Source: Casp-actino8 sp032118015
GTDB taxonomy: Bacteria > Actinomycetota > Acidimicrobiia > Acidimicrobiales > Ilumatobacteraceae
Reading direction: 5' to 3'
Length of the DNA: 15,310 nucleotides
Assembly (NCBI GenBank): GCA_032118015.1
Contig: JAULYE010000117.1
Coordinates: 1 to 15,310 of the forward strand
Below, piece by piece: positions 6,869 to 13,779 of the stretch. The position numbers and the translations under genes were made by a program. How positions within the stretch are numbered: the stretch's first letter is position 1; each line of letters begins with the position of its first letter. The notes beneath the pieces are model-generated. The model saw nothing but the letters and a program-made list of their open reading frames with translations, was not told the DNA's origin and made no database searches.

Positions 6869-7620
6869 GGCGCACTCCTCGAGCCGGCAGCATCGACCAC
6901 GACAGGGCGACCGTTGTACGACACCACATCCATGTCGGCGCCATACGTAGCCCGAACGACATGCGAGTTCAGAACATCGATGGGTGCCCCATCGGCGATC
7001 ACAGTTCGATTGAGGCAGATGATGCGCGGAAGGTGGGCCGCGACCCAGTTGAGGTCGTGAGTGGACAGAACGACGGTGAGGCCATTCCGTCGCAGATCGT
7101 CGAGAAGTTCGAGAACATGCTGGCGGGTGCGTAGATCGATACCGCTCGTGGGCTCGTCCAAGATCAAGAGCGACGGCTGCGCCATCAGAGCGCGAGAGAT
7201 CAAGGCCCGTTGGAACTGGCCGCCGGAAAGTTCATCGAGGCGACTGTGCTCATGATCGAGGATGCCGAGTCGATCGAGAATGGCTGAGACTCGCCTCTTC
7301 TCCACTTGGCTGAACCAAGGGACTCGCTTGCTCTGTGCGGCAGCACCGAGAAGCACCATTTCGCGGACCGTGAGCGGGAACGATCGTTCACCGGCATCCA
7401 ACTGCGGTACGTAACCAATGGAAACGGGCGTTCTCGATGTACTCGTCACCGTTCCGCGAGTCGGAGTGAGCTCGCCGAGCAGGATGCGCAGCAGGGTCGT
7501 CTTTCCTGCCCCCGATGGTCCGATGATGCCGAGCAGTTCTCCGGGACCGATCCAGGTGGTGACGTTGCGTAACACCTCTTTGTTTCCGAATGCATGACTG
7601 ACACGACGGATTTCGATCAT
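6865..7620 (-). CDS. znuC: Zinc ABC transporter ATP-binding protein
   Basis: The 251-residue ATPase has all ABC motifs in order: Walker A GPSGAGKTT (about residue 34), a Q-loop in YVPQL, signature LSGGQFQRA, Walker B LLILDEPTSGID and the H-loop STHD. It energises zinc import with ZnuA and ZnuB. It overlaps both neighbours by 4 bp (ATGA), so znuA, znuC and znuB form one translationally coupled unit. The length is normal, and no degenerate catalytic residue is seen. Confidence 0.94.
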   Translation of the reverse strand: MIEIRRVSHAFGNKEVLRNVTTWIGPGELLGIIGPSGAGKTTLLRILLGELTPTRGTVTSTSRTPVSIGYVPQLDAGERSFPLTVREMVLLGAAAQSKRVPWFSQVEKRRVSAILDRLGILDHEHSRLDELSGGQFQRALISRALMAQPSLLILDEPTSGIDLRTRQHVLELLDDLRRNGLTVVLSTHDLNWVAAHLPRIICLNRTVIADGAPIDVLNSHVVRATYGADMDVVSYNGRPVVVDAAGSRSAP

Positions 7621-8729
7621 GTCGAACGAGCCCCGGGTACGAGATCGTCGAGGATCGACACGTCTCCGCTCAATGCGCTCGTGATGAGCCGCACGTTCTG
7701 AATCATCATGCCTTCATAGGAATGCTCAGGTGTTCCCGGTTCACCGGGAAGTTCCTCATCGGACAGATCGGAGTAGTACTTCGATCCGGTTTCCGCAGCG
7801 ATGGTCTCGAGGACATCCGATGGAAAGACTTCACTGCCGAAGAAGGCAGGGACTTTCTCCGCTCGGATCTGATCGATCATGCGTCGAATCTCGTCAGCAG
7901 AAGGTTCGGAGAACGACACCGGTTGGATCGCTCCGACGATCGGGATTCCGTAGCGACGACCGAAGTACGACCAGCTGTCGTGGTACACGACGAGTTTGCG
8001 ATTGGCGATGGGAATTGATGCGATAGCAGCACGAGTTGCTTCGTCGAGAATCCGCAGTCGACCAATGAACGCCTCGGCGCGTTCTGAATACACATCGGCA
8101 TTCTCGGGGTCGAGATCGGCCAGAGCGACCACTATCTCTTGCGCATATGCCATCGCATAGATCGGATCGGTCCAAAAATGCGCGTTGAAGGAATGCGCAT
8201 GTCCATGAGAGGCGATCTCTTCAGCCGAGTCCGTGCTGATGACTTCATTCTCTGGGATCGCGTCGGAAAGTCGTACTTCTGGTGTGTTGTCTCGGTAGTT
8301 GGCACGAACGAACTTCGACACTGCCTCGTTGAGCTCCATACCGTTTTCGATGTACACATCAGCCGTCGCGGCCTTGATGGCATCGCTGGGAACCGGCTCG
8401 TACGTGTGACCGTTCGCCCCAGGTGGAACCAGGCTCTCGACGACGACAAGGCCGCCAGCGATCTCACTCACGATGGCTGTGTTCGCGGGATCCGAGACGA
8501 GGACACGTTTGGTCGGCTGTGCTGCAACCGGTGTCGAGTCACCGGGTGCTGACACATCGCTTGTCATGTTCGGATCCGTCACAGGGACAACCGCCACGGA
8601 ATTCACAGGATCGGTTCCGCGCTGTCCGAGAACGACCGTGCCAGCGAGAACGATGACGACAATTCCTGCAAGACGACCACCGGCCAGCAATTCCCGATTC
8701 AGGTTCGTGCGATTCGGGAAACCTGTCAT
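7617..8729 (-). CDS. znuA: ZnuA/TroA-type zinc-binding protein of ABC transporter
   Basis: This is a 370-residue cluster A-I solute-binding protein. Probable metal ligands are H108 (in GANGHTYEP), H184 (in NAHFWTDP), H250 (in VVYHDSWSYF) and D321 (in YYSDLSDEE). The third ligand is His in ZnuA/TroA and Glu in the Mn-binding PsaA group, so H250 favours zinc. A short His-rich stretch (HGHAH, 175-179) precedes H184, recalling the His loop of ZnuA. A single hydrophobic segment at about 19-35 anchors or exports the protein; no lipobox Cys follows it, which is unusual for this family in monoderm-like actinobacteria. It is the first gene of znuA-znuC-znuB-anti-sigma. No ribosome-binding site precedes ATG 8729, and the ECF-type promoter ends 9 nt upstream, suggesting a leaderless message. 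Confidence 0.92.
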   Translation of the reverse strand: MTGFPNRTNLNRELLAGGRLAGIVVIVLAGTVVLGQRGTDPVNSVAVVPVTDPNMTSDVSAPGDSTPVAAQPTKRVLVSDPANTAIVSEIAGGLVVVESLVPPGANGHTYEPVPSDAIKAATADVYIENGMELNEAVSKFVRANYRDNTPEVRLSDAIPENEVISTDSAEEIASHGHAHSFNAHFWTDPIYAMAYAQEIVVALADLDPENADVYSERAEAFIGRLRILDEATRAAIASIPIANRKLVVYHDSWSYFGRRYGIPIVGAIQPVSFSEPSADEIRRMIDQIRAEKVPAFFGSEVFPSDVLETIAAETGSKYYSDLSDEELPGEPGTPEHSYEGMMIQNVRLITSALSGDVSILDDLVPGARST

Positions 8730-8744
8730 GGAAACACAGACGTC
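8717..8744 (+). promoter_or_regulatory. Possible ECF-type promoter for the sigma gene (autoregulation)
   Basis: On the plus strand GGAAAC (8717-8722) is followed after 18 nt by CGTC (8741-8744), a weaker match to the ECF pattern. Its -35 lies inside the first codons of znuA on the other strand. Its -10 uses the same GACGTC palindrome (8739-8744) as the opposing znuA promoter. A start near 8752 would leave a short leader with GGAG at 8770-8773 before the sigma gene. Confidence 0.4.
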
Positions 8745-8765
8745 TTTCGACCGGCGATTGTTCCC
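8739..8765 (-). promoter_or_regulatory. ECF sigma-type promoter upstream of znuA
   Basis: Read on the minus strand, GGGAAC (8765-8760) is followed after 17 nt by CGTC (8742-8739). This is the GGAAC / CGTC pattern typical of ECF sigma factors. After CGTC there are 9 nt before the znuA ATG, which puts transcription initiation at or within a few bases of the start codon. The sequence match is direct; recognition by the neighbouring sigma factor is inferred. Confidence 0.62.
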
Positions 8766-8780
8766 AGCCGGAGAATCTTT

Positions 8781-9332
8781 TTGCCCATAGTCTTTCCCTC
8801 CATGGATCCAGCCACTCGTGAGCTGTTTCTCGCACAGGATGCCGACAATGGCGCATTCGGCCGTTTCGTGGCGGCAACCGAGGGTGATGTGCGCCGATTC
8901 TGCTCATGGTTCATGAGGCCCGGCACGGAGATCGACGATCTGGTGCAAGAGACGTTCTTGCGCGCCTTTCGGGGACTGAACTCGTTCAGTGGGCGATCCA
9001 GTGCAACATCATGGTTGTTGACGATTGCCCGCCGGGTCTGCCTCGATGGAGTAGAGCGCAAGCGGCGCGAGGACGCGATGACAGTTGAGCTCCTCGCTTC
9101 AGTCCCGAAGACGGGTGACACCGGAGCCGACATTGCTGGGGCAATGCTTGTCGAGGGCATACCAGCGGTGTTCCGTGAGGCCTTCGTCCTGGTGAAGATC
9201 CTCGGTTTCAGTTACGACGAGGTGGCAGAGATCCTTGGCTGTCCACGTGGAACGATCCAGAGTCGCGTTGCTCGGGCTCGTAGCGCTCTTGCAACCTCCA
9301 TCGAGGATTCCTTTCGCTGCGACGTCGGCTGA
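8781..9332 (+). CDS. ECF-family RNA polymerase sigma factor, SigC-like
   Basis: This protein of about 183 residues has a sigma-70 region 2 (DDLVQETFLRAF, then GRSSATSWLLTIARRV) and a region 4 (FREAFVLVKILGFSYDEVAE, then GCPRGTIQSRVARARSAL), with no extra domains. The segments resemble mycobacterial SigC by eye. It directs RNA polymerase to a small regulon when released from its anti-sigma factor. The TTG start at 8781 has GGAG 7 nt upstream; ATG 8802 (MDPATREL) is a good alternative but has no ribosome-binding site. It is divergent from znuA, and an ECF-type promoter lies between them. The likely antagonist is the ZAS protein at 5407-5982. The stop is 35 bp from the convergent nadE stop. Confidence 0.9.
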   Translation: MPIVFPSMDPATRELFLAQDADNGAFGRFVAATEGDVRRFCSWFMRPGTEIDDLVQETFLRAFRGLNSFSGRSSATSWLLTIARRVCLDGVERKRREDAMTVELLASVPKTGDTGADIAGAMLVEGIPAVFREAFVLVKILGFSYDEVAEILGCPRGTIQSRVARARSALATSIEDSFRCDVG

Positions 9333-9367
9333 AATATTCCCGGCACGCGCGGCACTGAAACGATGTC

Positions 9368-11071
9368 TCAGCCGCGATAGGCGTTGGTGATCGGCAGCCG
9401 TCGATCCTTACCGAAAGCCTTCTCCGAGATCCGCACACCTGGAGGACACTGGCGTCGCTTGTACTCGTTCACGTCCACAAGCCGCGCAATGCGGCGCACG
9501 ACGTCCTGGGCGTGACCCATATCGATGATCTCAGCGGCCGTTTTGTCCTGTTCGACGTACAGGGCAAGGATCGGGTCCAGCACCTCGTAGGGCGGCAGGC
9601 TTTGGTCGTCACGCTGATCGGGTCTCAATTCGGCTGACGGCGGCTTGGTCAACACCGACTCCGGGATGATCTCGCGGCCGGCTCTCCGATTCACGTACCG
9701 GCTGATTGCATACACATCAGTTTTGAGCACGTCTTTGATCACTGCGTATCCGCCCACAGAATCGCCATAGATGGTGAAGTACCCCACGGCCATCTCGCTC
9801 TTGTTGCCGGTCGTGATCACCATCCACCCGAACTTGTTGGACAGCGCCATCAAGATCTGTCCCCGACAGCGACTCTGCAGGTTCTCCTCGGTCAAGTCCG
9901 GATCGCGTCCGGCGAAACTCTCTTCCAGCATCGACAGGTAGGCCGCGAAGGCTGGTTCGATCGAGATCGTGCGACAGTCAATACTGAGTGCATCGGCGAG
10001 TGCATATGCGTCATCGATCGAACCCTGACTCGAGTAGCGCGATGGCATCGCCACACCGTGCACATGATCGGCTCCAAGAGCATCGACGGCTACGGCAGCA
10101 ACGATGGACGAGTCGATTCCTCCCGACAATCCGATGACCACATCCGTGAAGCGGTTCTTGCGCACGTAATCGCGCGTCCCGAGCACGAGTGCCCCATACA
10201 TCTCGGCTTCATCTTCGAGAGCGGGAACGACGAAACCTGCTCGCGACCCATCCGCTGTCGCCATCCCCGTCGAGATCGGCACACACGACAACGTCGCGTC
10301 AGTTGGATCGGCGACATCGACATCGACGATGGTCAGAGCCGATTCGAATTGGGGCGATCGGGAGACGAGATCACCGTGAGCATCAACGATCATCGACGCT
10401 CCATCGAAGACGAGTTCGTCCTGACCGCCAACTTGATTGACGTAGACGATCGGCACTGCATGGTCGCGGGCTCGCTGCTGTACGAGGGCTTCTCGTTCGA
10501 GCAGTTTGCCGCGGTGATAAGGCGAGCCGTTGATGTTGACGATCAACCGGGCGCCACCGCGTGCCTGCTCTCCAACAGGTCCCTCGGCTCGCCAAATGTC
10601 CTCACAGATCGTCACACCGATGGGCACATCGCGCACCATGAACAATGTGTGCGCATCCATTCCGGGTTCGAAGGTTCGCTCTTCATCGAAAACGTCGTAA
10701 TTCGGCAAGAATCGCTTGCGGTACACACCTCGCACCGCACCGTACGCGCACACTGCTGCAGCGTTGTACAGAACCGGACGGCCCGTTGCCGGATGCACGC
10801 CATCACCGACGTCGACGAAGCCGATGACAGCAACGCACTCGCCCGTCATCGCTGCAAGCTGATCGAGCATCGCTCGGTTGTCGCGCACGAATCCGGGTTT
10901 GAGAACCAAGTCTTCAGGTGGGTAGCCCGTGATCGACAACTCGCCAAAGGCGACGAGATCACATCCTGCTGTTGCAGCCTCGGAGTACGTCGCAGCGATT
11001 GCATCGCGGTTGCCTTCCAGGTCGCCGACGATCGGGTTCAACTGGGCTGAGCCGATACGCAACCTGGTCAC
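9368..11071 (-). CDS. nadE: Glutamine-dependent NAD+ synthetase
   Basis: This two-domain cytosolic enzyme (567 aa) makes NAD+ from deamido-NAD+, ATP and glutamine. The N-terminal nitrilase-type glutaminase has its catalytic triad at E44 (GELSITGYPPEDL), K119 (YRKRFLPNYDVF) and C156 (TICEDIWR). The C-terminal synthetase has the PP-loop SGGIDSS at 316-322, TTGNKSEMAVGY and a normal end (FGKDRRLPITNAYRG). The length suits the compact bacterial class rather than the 680-residue mycobacterial form. I chose GTG 11071 because the next residues (TRLRIGSAQLNPIVGDLEGN) match the family N-terminus. ATG 11113 or GTG 11143 would add a leader encoded by the repeat region. It is divergent from glnII. Confidence 0.95.
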   Translation of the reverse strand: MTRLRIGSAQLNPIVGDLEGNRDAIAATYSEAATAGCDLVAFGELSITGYPPEDLVLKPGFVRDNRAMLDQLAAMTGECVAVIGFVDVGDGVHPATGRPVLYNAAAVCAYGAVRGVYRKRFLPNYDVFDEERTFEPGMDAHTLFMVRDVPIGVTICEDIWRAEGPVGEQARGGARLIVNINGSPYHRGKLLEREALVQQRARDHAVPIVYVNQVGGQDELVFDGASMIVDAHGDLVSRSPQFESALTIVDVDVADPTDATLSCVPISTGMATADGSRAGFVVPALEDEAEMYGALVLGTRDYVRKNRFTDVVIGLSGGIDSSIVAAVAVDALGADHVHGVAMPSRYSSQGSIDDAYALADALSIDCRTISIEPAFAAYLSMLEESFAGRDPDLTEENLQSRCRGQILMALSNKFGWMVITTGNKSEMAVGYFTIYGDSVGGYAVIKDVLKTDVYAISRYVNRRAGREIIPESVLTKPPSAELRPDQRDDQSLPPYEVLDPILALYVEQDKTAAEIIDMGHAQDVVRRIARLVDVNEYKRRQCPPGVRISEKAFGKDRRLPITNAYRG

Positions 11072-11092
11072 TCCGGTCAGGCTAATCGGGAG

Positions 11093-11123
11093 ATGTCCGG
11101 ACCCTGTCGGCATGTCCGGACCC
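11093..11123. promoter_or_regulatory. Paired GTCCGGAC palindromes upstream of nadE (candidate operator)
   Basis: ATGTCCGGACCC occurs at 11093-11104 and again at 11112-11123, a 12-bp exact direct repeat with a 19-bp period. Each copy contains the perfect palindrome GTCCGGAC (11095-11102 and 11114-11121). The pair lies 22-52 bp upstream of the nadE GTG, where a repressor would act. If nadE started further upstream, the repeats would be coding. Regulator identity is unknown. Confidence 0.5.
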
Positions 11124-11145
11124 GAGACCCGCTCGACCGTCACGG

Positions 11146-11183
11146 TTCACACAGCGTTCACAATCGGGCAACGGCATCGAAAC
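11146..11183 (+). promoter_or_regulatory. GlnR-box-like array upstream of the type II glutamine synthetase
   Basis: Four 5-bp half-sites ending in AC follow each other at an exact 11-bp period: TTCAC (11146-11150), TTCAC (11157-11161), GCAAC (11168-11172) and GAAAC (11179-11183). The actinobacterial GlnR box is gTnAC-n6-GaAAC repeated with the same 11-bp period. The last half-site is perfect and the others are partial. It lies 67 bp upstream of the glnII start, in the gap shared with nadE. A GlnR-like gene is 2.6 kb downstream. Confidence 0.5.
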
Positions 11184-11209
11184 TGCGCCCTGCCAGGCTG
11201 TCCAGGCCC

Positions 11210-11215
11210 TATAGA
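11210..11215 (+). promoter_or_regulatory. Possible -10 element for glnII
   Basis: TATAGA at 11210-11215 lies 35 bp upstream of the glnII start codon and is a fair match to TATAAT. No good -35 is seen at 16-18 bp, as is common for activator-dependent promoters; the GlnR-like array ends 26 bp upstream. Confidence 0.35.
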
Positions 11216-11250
11216 AACCGGCTCTGCCGAAAAGCACACGGAGGACCCTC

Positions 11251-12258
11251 GTGGCCTATCAAGCTGAATACATCTGGATCGACGGCACCGAGCCGACGCC
11301 TTTGCTGCGATCCAAGACCAAGATCCTCGCCGATGACGTGATCGATCCTCCTGTGTGGGGTTTCGACGGCTCATCGACCAACCAGGCCACCGGTGAGATG
11401 TCCGACTGCGCTCTCAAGCCAGTTTTCAGGTGCCCCGATCCGATACGCGGCGGCAACAACATTCTCGTGTTGTGCGAAGTGCTCCTTGCCCGCACCAGCA
11501 AGCCACACCCGACCAACACTCGCGCCGCTTGCGCGAAGGCTGCAGCCCAGTTCGCATCCGAAGAGATGATCTTCGGTATCGAGCAGGAGTACACGATGAT
11601 GAAGCTCGACGGTCGCCCACTCGGCTTCCCAGCAAGTGGCGGCTTCCCGCTTCCGCAGGGTCCGTACTACTGCGGCGTCGGAGCCGGTCGTGTCATCGGC
11701 CGTGAGATCATCGAGGAGCACACTCAGGCTTGCCTCGATGCCGGTCTCATGATCGAAGGCACCAACGCTGAAGTCATGCCCGGGCAGTGGGAATTCCAGA
11801 TCGGTGCTGCTGACGCAATCACCGTGAGCGATCACCTGCACGTGGCCCGTTGGCTGCTACATCGCATCGCAGAGGATTACGACGTGGTCATCAGCCTCGA
11901 TGCCAAGCCACAAAAGGGTGACTGGAACGGCGCAGGCGCACACACCAACTTCTCGACCAAGTCCATGCGTGACGACAAGGACATGAAGGCGATCAACGCT
12001 TCATGCAAGGCGCTCAGCAAGAGGGTCATGGAACATGTGACCAATTACGGTCACGACATCGAGAGCCGCCTCACGGGCAAGCATGAGACTGCTCCGTGGA
12101 ACGAGTTCAGCTTCGGCGTGTCGAACCGTGGCGCCTCGGTCCGCATTCCGTGGCAGGTCGAAAAGGCCGGCAAGGGCTACGCCGAGGATCGTCGTCCGAA
12201 TGCCAACGTGGATCCGTACACCGTTACCCGGCTCTTGCTGGAAACGGTCTGTGGCTGA
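11251..12258 (+). CDS. glnII: Type II glutamine synthetase (GSII)
   Basis: This 335-residue enzyme condenses glutamate and ammonia with ATP to glutamine. It has the GSII signatures WGFDGSSTNQATG (beta-grasp domain), FGIEQEYT and GTNAEVMPGQWEFQIG (metal-binding residues), GAGAHTNFSTKSMR (ATP site) and PWNEFSFGVSNRGASVRIP. The size is typical of this short, eukaryote-like decameric class, known also from Streptomyces, Frankia and rhizobia. GSII enzymes are not controlled by adenylylation. The GTG start at 11251 has a strong GGAGG at 11240-11244 with 6 nt spacing. It is followed by an intrinsic terminator and then a type I glutamine synthetase gene. Control by the GlnR-like protein is suggested by upstream half-sites. 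Confidence 0.96.
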   Translation: MAYQAEYIWIDGTEPTPLLRSKTKILADDVIDPPVWGFDGSSTNQATGEMSDCALKPVFRCPDPIRGGNNILVLCEVLLARTSKPHPTNTRAACAKAAAQFASEEMIFGIEQEYTMMKLDGRPLGFPASGGFPLPQGPYYCGVGAGRVIGREIIEEHTQACLDAGLMIEGTNAEVMPGQWEFQIGAADAITVSDHLHVARWLLHRIAEDYDVVISLDAKPQKGDWNGAGAHTNFSTKSMRDDKDMKAINASCKALSKRVMEHVTNYGHDIESRLTGKHETAPWNEFSFGVSNRGASVRIPWQVEKAGKGYAEDRRPNANVDPYTVTRLLLETVCG

Positions 12259-12318
12259 CAGGTCGACAGTTTCCCCTTTTCTTTCACTTGTCAGCAGTTC
12301 AACCCGCTGAGCGGGCTG

Positions 12319-12360
12319 GGGGTCGATTCGGTTCACGCCGAGTCGGCCCCTTTGTTTGTT
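12319..12360 (+). terminator. Intrinsic terminator or attenuator after glnII
   Basis: GGGGTCGATTCGG (12319-12331) pairs along all 13 positions with CCGAGTCGGCCCC (12338-12350), including two G-U wobbles, around a 6-nt loop. It is followed by TTTGTTTGTT. It ends 34 bp before the glnA start, so it may also limit or gate read-through into glnA and the regulator gene. Confidence 0.85.
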
Positions 12361-12394
12361 CCAGCCCCATACCCGGCAGACTGAGAGCGTGAAC

Positions 12395-13750
12395 ATGGCG
12401 AACCAGCAGCGTGATTACGTCCTGAGGACGGTCGAAGAGCGCGGCGTACGCCTCATCCGACTGTGGTTCACCGACGTTCTCGGCAATCTCAAGAGTTTCG
12501 CCATCAGTCCTGCCGAACTGGAGAACGCCCTCGAGGACGGCATGACCTTCGACGGTTCGTCGATCGACGGTTTCTCCCGTGTTCAAGAGAGCGATGTTCT
12601 GGCGATTCCCGATGCCAACACGTTCGTGATGCTGCCCTGGGCCGACGCCAAAGCACCCGAGGCGCGCGTGTTCTGCGACATCCACAATCTCGATGGCACG
12701 CCGTTCAGCGGAGATCCGCGGCAGGTGTTGCGTCGCAATTTGCAACGCGCTCAAGCCATGGGTCTCGACTTTCTGATCGCTCCCGACATCGAGTTCTTCT
12801 ATTTCGCACCACCGGAGCCCGGACAGCCACCCCGCCCACTCGACGAGGCATCGTTCTTCGATCTGACGACGACTGATGTGACCGGAACTTTGCGCAAGGA
12901 GACGATCCGCACGCTCGAGACGATGAGCATCCCCGTCGAGTACTCGTTCCACGAAGATGCTCCATCCCAACACGAAATCGACCTCCGGCACACCGATGCG
13001 CTGACCATGGCCGACAGCGTGATGACGTTTCGACTGGTCGTCAAAGAGGTAGCCGCCGCCCAGGGTGTACACGCGACGTTCATGCCCAAGCCCCTCGAAG
13101 GCGTGCAAGGCAGCGGTATGCACTTACACCTGTCGCTGTTCAACAACAACGGTGTCGACGAAGCCGATTCGAATGCGTTCTATTCGCGCGACGACAACTA
13201 CAACCTGTCCGACACCGCCAAGAAGTTCATGGCCGGCCTGCTGTTCCATGCCAGCGAGATCACCGCGATCACCAACCAGACGGTGAACTCCTACAAGCGC
13301 CTTGTTCCTGGGTTCGAGGCACCCATCCATGTCAGTTGGGCGCGCAACAATCGCAGCGGACTGATCCGCGTGCCAGTTCCCAAGCGCGCCAATCCGTCGG
13401 CGACGCGTATCGAGTACCGATCCCCGGACCCGGCGTGCAATCCGTACCTTGCCTTTTCCGTGATCCTGGCCGCTGGCCTGCGCGGCATCGAACAGGGTTA
13501 CGAACTGCCGCCCGAAGCCGACGCCAATTTGTTCGAGATGGGCGACGACGCCCTCACCAAACTTGGAATCGAACAGCTGCCACAGTCGCTGTCGGATGCG
13601 CTCAAAATCATGGAGTCGTCGACGCTCGTCCACGAGGCCCTCGGTGAGCACATCTTCGAGTGGTTCGTGCGGAACAAGCGGTCGGAGTGGCGCGGCTACA
13701 AGACCCAGGTGACACCCTTCGAGTTGCAGAGATATCTGCGGAGCATCTGA
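12395..13750 (+). CDS. glnA: Type I glutamine synthetase, GlnA2-like
   Basis: The 451-residue protein has GSI motifs: FDGSSIDGF, APDIEFF, GSGMHLHLSLF, NSYKRLVPGFEAP, NNRSGLIRVP and RIEYRSPDPACNPYLAF. The N-terminus (RDYVLRTVEERGVRLIRLWF) and C-terminus (RNKRSEWRGYKTQVTPFELQ) resemble mycobacterial GlnA2. At the position of the adenylylated Tyr of GSI-beta enzymes (NLY) the sequence reads NLFEM, so that control seems absent. GlnA2-like proteins can be true synthetases of low activity or act on related gamma-glutamyl substrates, so glutamine synthesis is likely but not certain. ATG 12395 has GAGAG upstream; an in-frame GTG lies two codons before it. It is 29 bp upstream of the GlnR-like gene and probably co-transcribed with it. 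Confidence 0.94.
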   Translation: MANQQRDYVLRTVEERGVRLIRLWFTDVLGNLKSFAISPAELENALEDGMTFDGSSIDGFSRVQESDVLAIPDANTFVMLPWADAKAPEARVFCDIHNLDGTPFSGDPRQVLRRNLQRAQAMGLDFLIAPDIEFFYFAPPEPGQPPRPLDEASFFDLTTTDVTGTLRKETIRTLETMSIPVEYSFHEDAPSQHEIDLRHTDALTMADSVMTFRLVVKEVAAAQGVHATFMPKPLEGVQGSGMHLHLSLFNNNGVDEADSNAFYSRDDNYNLSDTAKKFMAGLLFHASEITAITNQTVNSYKRLVPGFEAPIHVSWARNNRSGLIRVPVPKRANPSATRIEYRSPDPACNPYLAFSVILAAGLRGIEQGYELPPEADANLFEMGDDALTKLGIEQLPQSLSDALKIMESSTLVHEALGEHIFEWFVRNKRSEWRGYKTQVTPFELQRYLRSI

Positions 13751-13779
13751 GGGACAGTGGACACGGACACAGCACTGCC

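Noticed and set aside
7617..8729. Classifying the substrate-binding protein as a manganese (PsaA-type, His-His-Glu-Asp) receptor based on E300 in FGSEVFPSD
   Set aside because: The residue equivalent to PsaA's third ligand (Glu in its SEG segment) is the His of YHDSWSYF, as in ZnuA and TroA. The Glu in FGSEVFPSD falls at a different position.
8726..9160. Minus-strand frame opposite the ECF sigma gene that could extend toward znuA
   Set aside because: It overlaps conserved sigma regions, is in a different frame from znuA and would run through the promoter elements.
9333..9376. GGCTGA/TCAGCC arms around the convergent sigma/nadE gap as a terminator
   Set aside because: The arms are about 30 nt apart with no good inner stem and no T-tract.
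10058..11050. Long plus-strand open frame (about 330 codons) opposite nadE
   Set aside because: It lies wholly antisense to a fully recognisable NAD synthetase with intact catalytic residues. Its translation is Arg/His-rich without any domain and is a typical GC-rich shadow frame.
12259..12394. Search for a second GlnR-like array or a riboswitch before glnA
   Set aside because: TTCAC-like words occur but without 11-bp phasing, and no known glutamine riboswitch structure was recognised; only the terminator hairpin is supported.
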